This document shows positions 18,560 to 27,205 of a stretch of 64,000 bases of DNA, piece after piece. Origin of the DNA: Formosa agariphila KMM 3901 (GTDB lineage: Bacteria > Bacteroidota > Bacteroidia > Flavobacteriales > Flavobacteriaceae). Every line of letters begins with the position of its first letter. The first letter of the stretch is position 1. A program made the position numbers and the translations under genes. The stretch spans positions 1,647,351 to 1,711,350 of the forward strand of contig NZ_HG315671.1 in assembly GCF_000723205.1 (NCBI RefSeq), read 5' to 3'. Under the pieces are notes generated by a model. It did no database searches, was not told where the DNA came from, and saw only the letters and a program-made list of their open reading frames with translations.

Positions 18560-19201
18560 ATGGCAACAATAAGACTAGGAGATGAAGCTCCAAATTTTAC
18601 AGCAAAATCTACAGAAGGAGATTTAAATTTTCATGAATGGTTAGGAGATAGTTGGGGTATTTTATTTTCGCATCCAGCAGATTATACGCCAGTTTGTACA
18701 ACAGAATTAGGAACTGTAGCAAAATATAAAGATGAATTTGATAAACGTAATGTTAAGGTTGTAGCATTAAGTGTTGATGGTGTAGAATCGCATAAAGGTT
18801 GGGTTAAGGATATTAACGAAACTCAGCACACCACTGTTAATTTTCCAATTATTGCAGATGAAGACCATAACGTGTCGGACTTGTATGATATGATTCATCC
18901 TAATGCGAATAATAATTTAACTGTACGTTCGGTATTTATAATTGATCCAGACAAAAAAGTAAAACTTATTATTACTTATCCAGCATCTACAGGTCGTAAT
19001 TTCGATGAATTGTTACGTGTAATAGATTCGTTACAATTAACAGCGTATCATAAAGTGGCAACGCCTGCAAACTGGAAAAGTGGAGAGGATTGCGTCGTTT
19101 CTCCGAGTATAGAAACTAAAGATATTCCAAATCATTTCCCGAAAGGATTTAAAGAAGTTAAGCCGTATTTAAGAATGACACCGCAACCAGATTTAAAATA
19201 A
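18560..19201 (+). CDS. 1-Cys peroxiredoxin (Prx6 type)
   Basis: A 213-residue thiol peroxidase that reduces hydrogen peroxide and organic peroxides. The peroxidatic Cys46 is in HPADYTPVCTTELG, and the extended C-terminal domain (PNHFPKGFKEVKPYLRMTPQP) marks the Prx6/1-Cys subfamily. A second cysteine (in GEDCVV, about residue 174) is not at the classical resolving position. Divergent from fumC and not in an obvious operon. Confidence 0.93.
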   Translation: MATIRLGDEAPNFTAKSTEGDLNFHEWLGDSWGILFSHPADYTPVCTTELGTVAKYKDEFDKRNVKVVALSVDGVESHKGWVKDINETQHTTVNFPIIADEDHNVSDLYDMIHPNANNNLTVRSVFIIDPDKKVKLIITYPASTGRNFDELLRVIDSLQLTAYHKVATPANWKSGEDCVVSPSIETKDIPNHFPKGFKEVKPYLRMTPQPDLK

Positions 19202-19234
19202 ATTTAAATCTTTTTAAAATTATATTAATTCCTA

Positions 19235-19265
19235 TTGTATAAAAAAAGCTTTTAATATATATTTG
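19235..19265 (+). promoter_or_regulatory. Complete Bacteroidota promoter for the 58-codon gene
   Basis: TTG (19235-19237), 20-base spacer, then TATATTTG (19258-19265). Transcription would begin near 19271, about 25 bases before the ATG at 19296. Confidence 0.7.
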
Positions 19266-19295
19266 CGTTAATTATAATATAGACACACACCAATT

Positions 19296-19472
19296 ATGTT
19301 CGAATTCGACCAATATTTAGGCTTTTTAGCGTTTTTAACAATTTTAACCATAGGATTTTGGTTAATGGTATTTTTATTAACCTTCGTTGTTCCTTATTGG
19401 ATTGGTGGAGCTTTATTAGAACGTTTTCAAGAAATAAAAGAAGAAAAGAAAGCAAAAAGAGAAGCGCTTTAA
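19296..19472 (+). CDS. Small single-pass membrane protein (58 residues)
   Basis: An ORF from ATG at 19296 to TAA at 19470-19472. Residues about 9-37 form one long hydrophobic helix (LGFLAFLTILTIGFWLMVFL and on) and the last 15 residues are highly charged (RFQEIKEEKKAKREAL), so it is likely an inner membrane protein with a cytoplasmic basic/acidic tail. It has a full promoter just upstream and a strong terminator just downstream, which together support a real, separate gene. No family is recognised. Confidence 0.75.
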   Translation: MFEFDQYLGFLAFLTILTIGFWLMVFLLTFVVPYWIGGALLERFQEIKEEKKAKREAL

Positions 19473-19491
19473 TTTCTATACAATATTCATC

Positions 19492-19526
19492 AAAAAAAGG
19501 AAGCTAAATTTTAGCTTCCTTTTTTT
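19492..19526. terminator. Strong bidirectional terminator
   Basis: Arms AAAAAAAGGAAGCTAAA and TTTAGCTTCCTTTTTTT, perfect over 17 bases, between the 58-codon gene and ybaB. Confidence 0.9.
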
Positions 19527-19544
19527 ATGCGTTATAGTTTAAAA

Positions 19545-19868
19545 TTATTTAAACATATCCATTCCAGGAATATCTGGCATACCGTCTTTAGCTACAGCAC
19601 CTAATTCAGCTTCATTTATTTTAGTTGCCTTTTCAATAGCTCTATTTAGTGTTAATATTAAATAATCTTCAAGCTGTTCTTTATCTTCAAGTAACGATTC
19701 GTCTACCTCAATAGACTTAATTTCTCTATTTGCAGTTAATGTAACTTTCAATTTACCGTCGTTGCTTTGCTCATCAACTAAAACCGTATTTAAACGCTTT
19801 TTAGTATCTTCAACTTTCTGTTGGGTTTCTTTTAATTTACCCATCATGCCCATTAGGTCTCCAAACAT
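19545..19868 (-). CDS. YbaB/EbfC nucleoid-associated protein
   Basis: A 107-residue DNA-binding protein of the YbaB/EbfC family, with the N-terminal [21 protein letters not shown] helix, the [15 protein letters not shown] core and a Met/Gly/Pro-rich end (PDIPGMDMF). Members bind DNA as dimers and are usually found near dnaX/recR, which is not the case here. Its promoter-like box (19894-19901) is divergent with that of the oligopeptidase. Confidence 0.9.
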   Translation of the reverse strand: MFGDLMGMMGKLKETQQKVEDTKKRLNTVLVDEQSNDGKLKVTLTANREIKSIEVDESLLEDKEQLEDYLILTLNRAIEKATKINEAELGAVAKDGMPDIPGMDMFK

Positions 19869-19893
19869 ATTTTTAATATTTTAAAATTCAATA

Positions 19894-19901
19894 CAAAATT
19901 A
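19894..19901 (-). promoter_or_regulatory. Bacteroidota -7 box for ybaB
   Basis: TAATTTTG on the minus strand, 25 bases upstream of the ybaB ATG. Confidence 0.45.
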
Positions 19902-19912
19902 TTTAATTTTTA

Positions 19913-19920
19913 TACTTTTG
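19913..19920 (+). promoter_or_regulatory. Bacteroidota -7 box for the oligopeptidase B gene
   Basis: TACTTTTG on the plus strand, 31 bases upstream of the TTG start at 19952. It is back-to-back with the ybaB box. Confidence 0.45.
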
Positions 19921-19951
19921 AAAGTTAAAATCAAGAATAAATTATAAACAT

Positions 19952-22009
19952 TTGAAAAAAGAAATTCAACCACCAATAGCAAAAAAGAATCCAGAAAAAT
20001 TGATTGCTCATAACGATGTGAGAATCGATAATTACTTTTGGTTAAACGATAGAGAAAATGAAGACGTTATTGCGTATTTGAATGCCGAGAATGATTATAC
20101 CAAGCATAAAATGGCACATACCGAACAATTTCAAAAGGATTTGTTCGAAGAAATGAAATCTAGAATTAAAGAAGACGATGAGTCGGTGCCTTACAAACTT
20201 AATGGGTATTGGTATATTACCCGTTATGAAAAAGGTAAAGATTATCCTATTTATACACGAAAGAAAGATACATTAGGAGCAGAAGAAGAAGTTCTTTTCG
20301 ACTGTAATGAAATGGCTAAGGGGTTTTCTTATTTTAAATTAGGAGGAATTTCAATAAGTGAAGACAATACTCTAGCTGCTTTTTCTACAGATACGGTTAG
20401 CCGTAGACAATATACACTTCAAATTAAAAACCTGATAACAGGTGAAGTTTACGACGACCAAATATTAAATACGACAGGAAGTGCCACGTGGGCGAACGAT
20501 AATAAAACCATTTTTTACACACGTAAAGATGAAGTTACACTGCGATCGGACAAAGTTTATAAACATAAATTACACGAAAATATAGAGGATGTTGAAGTGT
20601 TTCATGAAGCAGATGAAACCTATAATACGTTTGTTTATAAAACAAAATCGCATAAGTTTTTAGTTATTGGCTCGGCGAGTACCTTAACTTCTGAATACAG
20701 ATTTGTTAATGCAAATACACCAGACGAAGAATTTAAAATATTTCAAGAACGTGTTCGAGAACTCGATTACGCCATTGCGCATTATAAGGATAGTTTTTAT
20801 GTTATTACAAATGCAGATGGTGCAACTAATTTTAAACTTCTAAAAACAGACGAAATTCATACAGAAAAAAGGCATTGGAAAGAAGTTTTACCGCATCGTA
20901 AAGATGTTTTACTTGAAGATATAGAAATCTTTAAAGATTACTTAGTAGTTAGTGAACGAGAAAATGGTTTAAATAAAATAAGAATTATTAGTTGGGATGG
21001 TAACGAGGATTATTATTTACCATTCGATAGTGAAACGTATACCGCAAATACGGGAAGTAATCCCGATTTCGATAGTGAGTTTCTACGTTATAGCTACAAT
21101 TCGTTAACCACACCAAGTTCAGTAATCGATTATAATTTTAAAACAAAAGCCAAAGTTGTAAAGAAAGAACAAGAGGTGTTAAGCGACACATTTAATAAAG
21201 ATAATTATACCTCTGAACGTATTTGGGCAACAGCTCGAGACGGTGTTAAAGTTCCGGTGTCTTTAGTTTATAAAAAAGGATTAAAATTGAACGGAGAAAA
21301 TCCGTTATTGCTTTATGCGTACGGCTCTTATGGTTCTACAATAGACCCCTATTTTTCAACTGTTAGACTAAGTTTATTGGATCGTGGTTTTATTTATGCT
21401 ATTGCTCATATTAGAGGAGGTGAGTATTTGGGACGCGATTGGTACGAAAATGGTAAATTACTTACTAAACTGAATACGTTTCACGATTTTATTGATTGTA
21501 CCAAACATTTAATAAAAGAAAATTACACCACAGAAAAGCATATGTATGCCTACGGAGGTTCTGCAGGAGGATTATTAATGGGGGCAATTATTAATATGAA
21601 TCCCGAATTATATAATGGTGTTTTAGCAGCTGTTCCTTTTGTAGATGTAGTAACGACAATGTTAGACGATACTATTCCTTTAACAACTGGGGAATATGAT
21701 GAGTGGGGAAATCCTAATGAAGAAGCGTACTATCACTACATGAAATCGTACTCACCTTACGACAATGTTGAAGCAAAAGAGTATCCAAATATGTTAGTTA
21801 CAACAGGATTACACGATTCTCAAGTGCAATATTGGGAGCCTGCAAAGTGGGTTGCAAAGTTAAGAGATGTTAAAACTGATGATAATCTATTGTTATTTCA
21901 AACCGACATGGATGCAGGTCACGGTGGTGCTTCTGGCCGATTTGAAAGTTTAAAAGAAGTCGCTTTAGAATACGTGTTTCTATTGGAATTGGAGGGAATT
22001 ACGTCTTAA
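19952..22009 (+). CDS. ptrB: Oligopeptidase B (S9A prolyl oligopeptidase family)
   Basis: A 685-residue serine peptidase that cuts short peptides, in oligopeptidase B after basic residues. Seven-bladed propeller in about 70-410, alpha/beta hydrolase domain after that. The catalytic triad reads Ser537 in YGGSAGG, Asp622 in GLHDSQV and His657 in DAGHGG. No signal peptide, so cytoplasmic. The reading frame starts with TTG at 19952 (MKKEIQPPIAKKNPEKLI); no ATG occurs near enough to keep the conserved N-terminus. Confidence 0.9.
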   Translation: MKKEIQPPIAKKNPEKLIAHNDVRIDNYFWLNDRENEDVIAYLNAENDYTKHKMAHTEQFQKDLFEEMKSRIKEDDESVPYKLNGYWYITRYEKGKDYPIYTRKKDTLGAEEEVLFDCNEMAKGFSYFKLGGISISEDNTLAAFSTDTVSRRQYTLQIKNLITGEVYDDQILNTTGSATWANDNKTIFYTRKDEVTLRSDKVYKHKLHENIEDVEVFHEADETYNTFVYKTKSHKFLVIGSASTLTSEYRFVNANTPDEEFKIFQERVRELDYAIAHYKDSFYVITNADGATNFKLLKTDEIHTEKRHWKEVLPHRKDVLLEDIEIFKDYLVVSERENGLNKIRIISWDGNEDYYLPFDSETYTANTGSNPDFDSEFLRYSYNSLTTPSSVIDYNFKTKAKVVKKEQEVLSDTFNKDNYTSERIWATARDGVKVPVSLVYKKGLKLNGENPLLLYAYGSYGSTIDPYFSTVRLSLLDRGFIYAIAHIRGGEYLGRDWYENGKLLTKLNTFHDFIDCTKHLIKENYTTEKHMYAYGGSAGGLLMGAIINMNPELYNGVLAAVPFVDVVTTMLDDTIPLTTGEYDEWGNPNEEAYYHYMKSYSPYDNVEAKEYPNMLVTTGLHDSQVQYWEPAKWVAKLRDVKTDDNLLLFQTDMDAGHGGASGRFESLKEVALEYVFLLELEGITS

Positions 22010-22024
22010 AATAAAAAAAAATCG

Positions 22025-22032
22025 TATTTTTG
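22025..22032 (+). promoter_or_regulatory. Bacteroidota -7 box for the CBS-like synthase
   Basis: TATTTTTG on the plus strand, 50 bases upstream of the ATG at 22083. Confidence 0.45.
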
Positions 22033-22082
22033 TCAGGTTTTGGTTGGTTTAACAATCAGAAAACAGTTTTTAAACAGCATCT

Positions 22083-23123
22083 ATGAAACATAAAAATCAG
22101 GTTTTTGATAATGTATTGGATTTAGTCGGGAACACACCCTTAGTTAAACTAAATAAAATAACTTCTCAACTTAACGGTCATTTTTATGCTAAAGTAGAAG
22201 CTTTTAATCCTGGACATTCTTCTAAAGATAGAATAGCTCTATATATTATTGAGCAAGCTGAAAAACAAGGCCTTTTAAAACCTGGAGATACCATTATAGA
22301 AACAACATCTGGAAATACCGGATTCAGTATTGCTATGGTGAGTATTATAAAAGGATATGATTGTATATTGGCTGTAAGCTCTAAATCTTCTGCCGACAAA
22401 ATAGATATGTTACGCACCATGGGAGCCAAGGTTTATGTTTGTCCTGCAAATGTTAGTGCAGACGATCCTAGGTCGTACTATGAAGTAGCTAAAAGATTAC
22501 ATGAAGAAATAAAAGGTTCGGTATATATTAATCAGTATTTTAATCAGTTAAATATTGATACACATTACCAATCTACTGGACCAGAAATTTGGAAACAAAC
22601 CGAAGGTAAAATTACACATTTAGTAGCGTGTAGTGGAACAGGAGGAACAATTTCTGGCACAGCAAAGTATTTAAAAGAACAAAATCCAGATATTAAAATA
22701 TTAGGTGTAGATGCTTTTGGTTCGGTACTTAAAAAGTTCCACGAAACCAAAGAGTTCGATGAAAAGGAAATTTATCCATATCGCATTGAAGGTTTAGGAA
22801 AAAATTTAATTCCTGCAGCTACAGATTTTAATATCATTGATGAATTTATAAAAGTAACAGACGAAGAAAGTGCACATACAGCTAGACAGATTGCAAAATC
22901 TGAAGGTTTGTTTGTAGGATACACTTCTGGAGCTGCAATGCAAGCTGTATTACAATTAGGAAAAACGAAAACATTTTCTACTAATGATGTAGTAGTTGTA
23001 ATTTTTCCAGATCACGGTTCGCGTTACATGAGTAAGATATATAGTGATAAGTGGATGAACGAACAAGGCTTTTTTGACAGTGTTAATGTCGAGTCTGTTC
23101 AAGATATTCAATATATAAAATAA
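22083..23123 (+). CDS. PLP-dependent cysteine/cysteate synthase-like protein (CBS catalytic fold)
   Basis: A 346-residue fold-type II PLP enzyme related to cysteine synthase and the catalytic part of cystathionine beta-synthase. The PLP lysine is Lys48 in PGHSSKDR, substrate loop TTSGNTG at 74-80, phosphate-binding GTGGT at 185-189. The next gene is a serine-palmitoyltransferase homologue, the pairing described for sulfonolipid (capnine) synthesis, where a cysteate synthase uses O-phosphoserine and sulfite. By context I favour cysteate synthase, but ordinary cysteine synthase cannot be excluded from sequence alone. Confidence 0.7.
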   Translation: MKHKNQVFDNVLDLVGNTPLVKLNKITSQLNGHFYAKVEAFNPGHSSKDRIALYIIEQAEKQGLLKPGDTIIETTSGNTGFSIAMVSIIKGYDCILAVSSKSSADKIDMLRTMGAKVYVCPANVSADDPRSYYEVAKRLHEEIKGSVYINQYFNQLNIDTHYQSTGPEIWKQTEGKITHLVACSGTGGTISGTAKYLKEQNPDIKILGVDAFGSVLKKFHETKEFDEKEIYPYRIEGLGKNLIPAATDFNIIDEFIKVTDEESAHTARQIAKSEGLFVGYTSGAAMQAVLQLGKTKTFSTNDVVVVIFPDHGSRYMSKIYSDKWMNEQGFFDSVNVESVQDIQYIK

Positions 23124-23201
23124 TAATAACAAAGGATTGTGTTTTCGTCGAGAAGCGTTGTGCTTTGTTATTAAGTTTGTTAACAACAGATTGTGAAAAT
23201 A

Positions 23202-23220
23202 TTATGCTATCATAGCATAA
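23202..23220 (+). promoter_or_regulatory. Dyad overlapping the promoter of the SPT-like gene
   Basis: Perfect inverted repeat TTATGCTA TCA TAGCATAA, ending five bases before the TATTTTTG box and covering the -33 region. It has the size and placement of a repressor or activator operator. Confidence 0.5.
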
Positions 23221-23225
23221 ATAGC

Positions 23226-23233
23226 TATTTTTG
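23226..23233 (+). promoter_or_regulatory. Bacteroidota -7 box for the SPT-like gene
   Basis: TATTTTTG, 26 bases upstream of the ATG at 23260. It indicates that the SPT-like gene can be transcribed apart from the CBS-like gene 136 bases upstream. Confidence 0.5.
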
Positions 23234-23259
23234 CAACAAAATTAAGATTAGTAGCTTAC

Positions 23260-24516
23260 ATGAAAGATTTATTTGAAAAAATATATAAGGATAAAGGACC
23301 TTTAGGTAAATGGGCATCTCAAGCAGAAGGATATTTTGTATTTCCAAAAATTGAAGGCCAAATTTCTAATAGGATGAAATTCCAAGGTAAGGATGTAATT
23401 ACTTGGAGTATAAATGATTATTTAGGTTTAGCGAATCACCCAGAAGTAAGGAAAGCAGATGCAGAAGCAGGTGCCGCTTATGGTTCAGCGTATCCTATGG
23501 GAGCGAGAATGATGTCGGGACATACTGATCTTCATGAAAAATTACAAAATGAATTAGCTGATTTCGTTAGTAAAGAAGCAGCTTATTTATTAAACTTTGG
23601 TTATCAAGGAATGGTATCTACAATTGATGCTTTGGTTTCTAAAGACGATATTATTGTTTACGATGTAGATGCACACGCTTGTATTATTGATGGTGTTCGT
23701 TTACATATGGGTAAACGTTTTACTTATAAGCATAACGATATTGAAAGTCTAGAAAAAAACCTTGAACGTGCTACTAAAATGGCTGAACATACTGGAGGAG
23801 GGATTTTAGTGATTTCTGAAGGTGTATTTGGAATGCGTGGAGAACAAGGTCGTTTAAAGGAGATTGTAGCTTTAAAAGAAAAATATAATTTCAGATTTTT
23901 AGTCGATGATGCTCATGGTTTTGGTACTTTAGGTAAAACAGGTGCTGGAGCAGGAGAAGAGCAAGGAGTTCAAGATGGTATAGATGTATACTTCGCAACG
24001 TTTGCTAAATCTTTAGCAAGTACTGGAGCTTTTATTGCGGCAGATCAAGAAATTATTGATTACCTAAAATATAATTTACGCTCTCAAATGTTTGCTAAAT
24101 CATTGCAAATGCAATTAGTAGCAGGAGCTTTAAAACGTTTAGAAATGCTTAAAACCATGCCTGAACTTAAAGCTAAACTTTGGGAAAACACAAATGCATT
24201 ACAGTCTGGTTTAAAATCTCGTGGTTTCGATATCGGAACAACACAAAGTTGTGTAACGCCAGTGTATTTAAAAGGTAGTATTCCTGAAGCTATGGCTTTA
24301 GTAAAAGATTTACGCGAAAATCACGGAATTTTCTGTTCTATTGTAGTGTATCCTGTAATTCCTAAAGGACTAATTTTATTAAGATTAATTCCTACAGCAA
24401 CACACGATATTCAAGATGTGAATGAAACATTAGATGCTTTTGAAGCAATTCGCTCACGATTAGAAAATGGAACGTATAAACGTTTATCCGCTTCTGTTGC
24501 AGCTGCAATGGAGTAG
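23260..24516 (+). CDS. Alpha-oxoamine synthase: serine palmitoyltransferase / cysteate acyltransferase type
   Basis: A 418-residue fold-type I PLP enzyme that condenses an amino acid with an acyl-CoA or acyl-ACP. PLP lysine Lys250 in FATFAKSLAS, Asp216 and His219 in VDDAHGFG, ring-stacking His139 in DAHACI, and SGHTDLHEKLQ at 86-96. The length and the extra N-terminal segment fit the SPT branch and not BioF or KBL. With the CBS-like gene upstream, cysteate is a plausible substrate (giving 3-ketocapnine), serine (giving sphingolipid base) the alternative. Followed by a strong terminator shared with the facing GNAT gene. Confidence 0.8.
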   Translation: MKDLFEKIYKDKGPLGKWASQAEGYFVFPKIEGQISNRMKFQGKDVITWSINDYLGLANHPEVRKADAEAGAAYGSAYPMGARMMSGHTDLHEKLQNELADFVSKEAAYLLNFGYQGMVSTIDALVSKDDIIVYDVDAHACIIDGVRLHMGKRFTYKHNDIESLEKNLERATKMAEHTGGGILVISEGVFGMRGEQGRLKEIVALKEKYNFRFLVDDAHGFGTLGKTGAGAGEEQGVQDGIDVYFATFAKSLASTGAFIAADQEIIDYLKYNLRSQMFAKSLQMQLVAGALKRLEMLKTMPELKAKLWENTNALQSGLKSRGFDIGTTQSCVTPVYLKGSIPEAMALVKDLRENHGIFCSIVVYPVIPKGLILLRLIPTATHDIQDVNETLDAFEAIRSRLENGTYKRLSASVAAAME

Positions 24517-24543
24517 TAGATAAACTGTTTTACTATATTATAT

Positions 24544-24577
24544 AAAAAATCCGAAACTCTAGAGTTTCGGATTTTTT
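24544..24577. terminator. Bidirectional terminator, perfect palindrome
   Basis: AAAAAATCCGAAACTCT and its exact complement directly abut between the convergent SPT-like and GNAT genes, with A- and T-runs at the ends. Confidence 0.9.
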
Positions 24578-24590
24578 TTATGTTTTAGAA

Positions 24591-25709
24591 TTAAACTAAA
24601 TCCTTACGGAAAGTTTTTCTACGCTTATATGTTGTAGCATCAAAATGTTTCCAGATTTGATGTGAAGCGAAATTCTCTTCAAGTTCTGGTGTTCGTATAC
24701 AATTCTCAACGCCCATAGGTTTTAATGTTTCGTAATATTCATTAAATATAATGGCCGTAACACCTTTGTTTTTATATTTTGGATCAACTCCTATTAAATA
24801 AAAAGAAACCGTTTTACATTCTTTCTTGGCTTTTAAAAGGTGAAAAAATCCAAACGGATACAATTTTCCTTTAGCTTTTTGTAGTGCTTCAGCAAATGAA
24901 GGCATTACCACTGCAAAAGCGACCATGTTATCATTTTCATCCATCACAAATTTTATAAATTCAGGATTGATAAAGGAGATGAATTTTTTCTTAAAATAAG
25001 CTTTCTGTACTTCAGTAATTTCAACAAAAGAAGACAATTCTGAGTAGCTTTTGTTGAATAAATCGAACATCTGATCCACGTAAGGCATCAAATCTTTCGT
25101 TTTAGTGAAATTTAACGGACGTAAACCATAACGCTTTTTTACTAAATTATTTACGCGATAAAAGAACTCTGGCTTTACATTCGAGAAAGGGAATTTATTC
25201 TCTTGATATTCCTTTTCTTGTACCATGCCTAATTTTGTGAAATGCTCGACATAATACGGATAGTTATACCAAGTTATCATTGAACCAATATGATCGTAAC
25301 CTTCGGTTAAAGCCCCAACTTTATCAAGGTTAGAAAAACCAATTGGCCCTTCTATATAGTCTAGATTGTTTTGTTTCCCTATGTCGTTGGCTTTATTAAG
25401 TAGAGCTTTGGTGACTTCAATATCATCAATCGTATCAAACCATCCAAAACGCACTTTATTATTAGATTGTTTTAGATCTAGCTTGTTTATAATTACAGCA
25501 ATTCTACCTACAATTTTATTGTTCTTAATAGCAACAAATAAATTAGCATCGGCATCTTGAAATACAGGGTTTACATCTATGTTAAAGACTTCCATTTCTT
25601 GCGAAATAATAGGAGGAACCCAATATGGAGACCCTTTGTAAAGTTCGAATGGAAATTTCACAAAATCTTTAAGTTCTTTTTTAGTATGTACTTCTTTAAG
25701 TGTAATCAT
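24591..25709 (-). CDS. GNAT-fold N-acyltransferase, candidate ceramide/sulfonolipid N-acyltransferase
   Basis: A 372-residue soluble protein. About 60-150 and 255-360 read as acyl-CoA N-acyltransferase folds; YLIGVDPKYKNKGVTAIIFN (about 301-320) resembles the acetyl-CoA loop region, and EGPIGFSNLDKVGALTEGY (about 120-138) is a marked conserved-looking patch. It faces the SPT-like gene. Bacterial ceramide synthase, which acylates the amine of the sphingoid base, belongs to this fold, so a role in N-acylating capnine or sphinganine is attractive, but this is inference from context. Confidence 0.6.
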   Translation of the reverse strand: MITLKEVHTKKELKDFVKFPFELYKGSPYWVPPIISQEMEVFNIDVNPVFQDADANLFVAIKNNKIVGRIAVIINKLDLKQSNNKVRFGWFDTIDDIEVTKALLNKANDIGKQNNLDYIEGPIGFSNLDKVGALTEGYDHIGSMITWYNYPYYVEHFTKLGMVQEKEYQENKFPFSNVKPEFFYRVNNLVKKRYGLRPLNFTKTKDLMPYVDQMFDLFNKSYSELSSFVEITEVQKAYFKKKFISFINPEFIKFVMDENDNMVAFAVVMPSFAEALQKAKGKLYPFGFFHLLKAKKECKTVSFYLIGVDPKYKNKGVTAIIFNEYYETLKPMGVENCIRTPELEENFASHQIWKHFDATTYKRRKTFRKDLV

Positions 25710-25779
25710 TTAGGGGTGCTGGATTCTATTAGTTTTTAAAGTACGAAAATTGAGGTTTAGAATTATTAATATGGGTGTT

Positions 25780-26784
25780 TTAATTATCCATATTATATTC
25801 TGTAGGAGCAGAATCAGTATCCTGTCCAAAATTATATAATTCTTTTTCGTTTCTATTTTTTTCAGCTTCCTCTCTAGCAGAAGCGCCATCTACTTCTACT
25901 TCTTTGTCTTTATGTAAATCGATTCTGTAAGATGCTCCAAAGTTAAAGCTAAACATTGTAGGCGTGTCTTTTACGTTAAAAGTCGCAGAGGCGTCGAATT
26001 GTAAATCTTTATTCCATAAATAAGCACCTCCTAATCGAAATAAATCATCTGAATAAAAATTACTTTTAATACCTTGATATTCTCCAAAAGCCACCCATTT
26101 TTCTCCAAAACCATGAGTTAAAGTGAAAATATATTGTAAGTCTGATGCATCTAAATCGTTAGCATCTTTCATGCCTATTCTGTTTTTAGATAAATTCATA
26201 ATAAAAACCCATCCGCTTGCAAAATTATTTTGAGTCATAATTTCTACTTTAGGACTAATACCTTCAACACCTTGTGGTGTGTATGGATTTAGATCTGTAT
26301 CATAATTTACTCCGGCATAAACCGAAACAGCAGGAATTAAACGTTTCCATTTAAAAGAATGATTCGCTTTATAACTATAAAGGTTGGGTTTGTCTGCTTC
26401 AGAATCTTTATACGGATCATAAAGCAAATATTTAGCACCTGCAGACAAATATTTAAAATTAGAACGGCTATAGTCGTTTGAAATGCTGGATCTATTATCG
26501 GTATACCTATCGCTTTGAAAGGTACCATCTACAATAATTTCTAAAGGTTCCCATAGTAAACCATAACGTGCTGCAAAATCTACACCACCACCTTTAACAT
26601 CATATTCTAAGGGTATATGGTCTTCTTTAATATAATAAGGACCAGCTTCTAACTGTATAACATTTACACCTACGGCAAAGGCACTTTTAGACACACCAGG
26701 TCTATTAGAGTTAATAACTTCTGTATATTGTCCGAAAACAAAGAGTGGTAAAGTACAAATGATTATAGCAATATAGGTTTTCAT
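25780..26784 (-). CDS. Secreted transporter-like beta-barrel protein (phenol MetA pathway type)
   Basis: A 334-residue protein with a signal peptide (residues 1-19, ending FVFGQ) and a body of alternating beta strands, resembling the putative outer membrane transporter family named after a phenol degradation gene. SNRPGVSKSAFAVGVNVIQLEAGPYY near the start (about 26-51) is characteristic. The last 35 residues are charged and disordered-looking. Function is unknown. Stands alone. Confidence 0.6.
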   Translation of the reverse strand: MKTYIAIIICTLPLFVFGQYTEVINSNRPGVSKSAFAVGVNVIQLEAGPYYIKEDHIPLEYDVKGGGVDFAARYGLLWEPLEIIVDGTFQSDRYTDNRSSISNDYSRSNFKYLSAGAKYLLYDPYKDSEADKPNLYSYKANHSFKWKRLIPAVSVYAGVNYDTDLNPYTPQGVEGISPKVEIMTQNNFASGWVFIMNLSKNRIGMKDANDLDASDLQYIFTLTHGFGEKWVAFGEYQGIKSNFYSDDLFRLGGAYLWNKDLQFDASATFNVKDTPTMFSFNFGASYRIDLHKDKEVEVDGASAREEAEKNRNEKELYNFGQDTDSAPTEYNMDN

Positions 26785-26874
26785 GTAGATTGTGATTTGA
26801 GGTCTCAGTCATCAAATATAGAGATTTTATATTTTTTTTATCAATTTACAATTCATTTTAAAATATAAGAATTG

Positions 26875-26882
26875 TATTTTTG
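26875..26882 (+). promoter_or_regulatory. Bacteroidota -7 box for the DUF4834 operon
   Basis: TATTTTTG, 15 bases upstream of the ATG at 26898. An in-frame TTG at 26880 lies within the box and is therefore not a start. Confidence 0.5.
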
Positions 26883-26897
26883 TTCAAAATTCTAACT

Positions 26898-27176
26898 ATG
26901 CTTCAATACGCTTCGGCGACAGGTTTAATGAGAACGATATTAATAATTTTACTAATTTGGTTTGGTGGGAAGATTCTTTTAAGATTATTCGCTCCTGTTA
27001 TTATGCAGTTTTTTGTGAAAAAAGCGGAAGAAAAATTCGGTTCCCAATTCAATCCTAACCAACAAAAACGTCAGCAAGCTCCACCAGAGGGGGAAGTTGT
27101 TATAGATAAAATACCAAAACAAGAAACTTCAAATAAAAATGTAGGTGAATATGTAGATTACGAAGAAATTGATTAA
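26898..27176 (+). CDS. DUF4834 small membrane protein
   Basis: 92 residues from the ATG at 26898. One hydrophobic segment (about residues 9-32: LMRTILIILLIWFGGKILLR), then a basic and polar cytoplasmic tail ending in an acidic YVDYEEID. It matches the DUF4834 family of Bacteroidota, usually placed before a YfhO gene as here (29 bases). No function is known. It is likely the first gene of the glycan operon. Confidence 0.75.
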   Translation: MLQYASATGLMRTILIILLIWFGGKILLRLFAPVIMQFFVKKAEEKFGSQFNPNQQKRQQAPPEGEVVIDKIPKQETSNKNVGEYVDYEEID

Positions 27177-27205
27177 TTTTCGGAATCTAAGTTTAACACA
27201 TTTTC

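Noticed and set aside
26337-26528. Minus-strand frame inside the transporter-like gene
   Set aside because: It lies in another frame of a longer, recognised gene.
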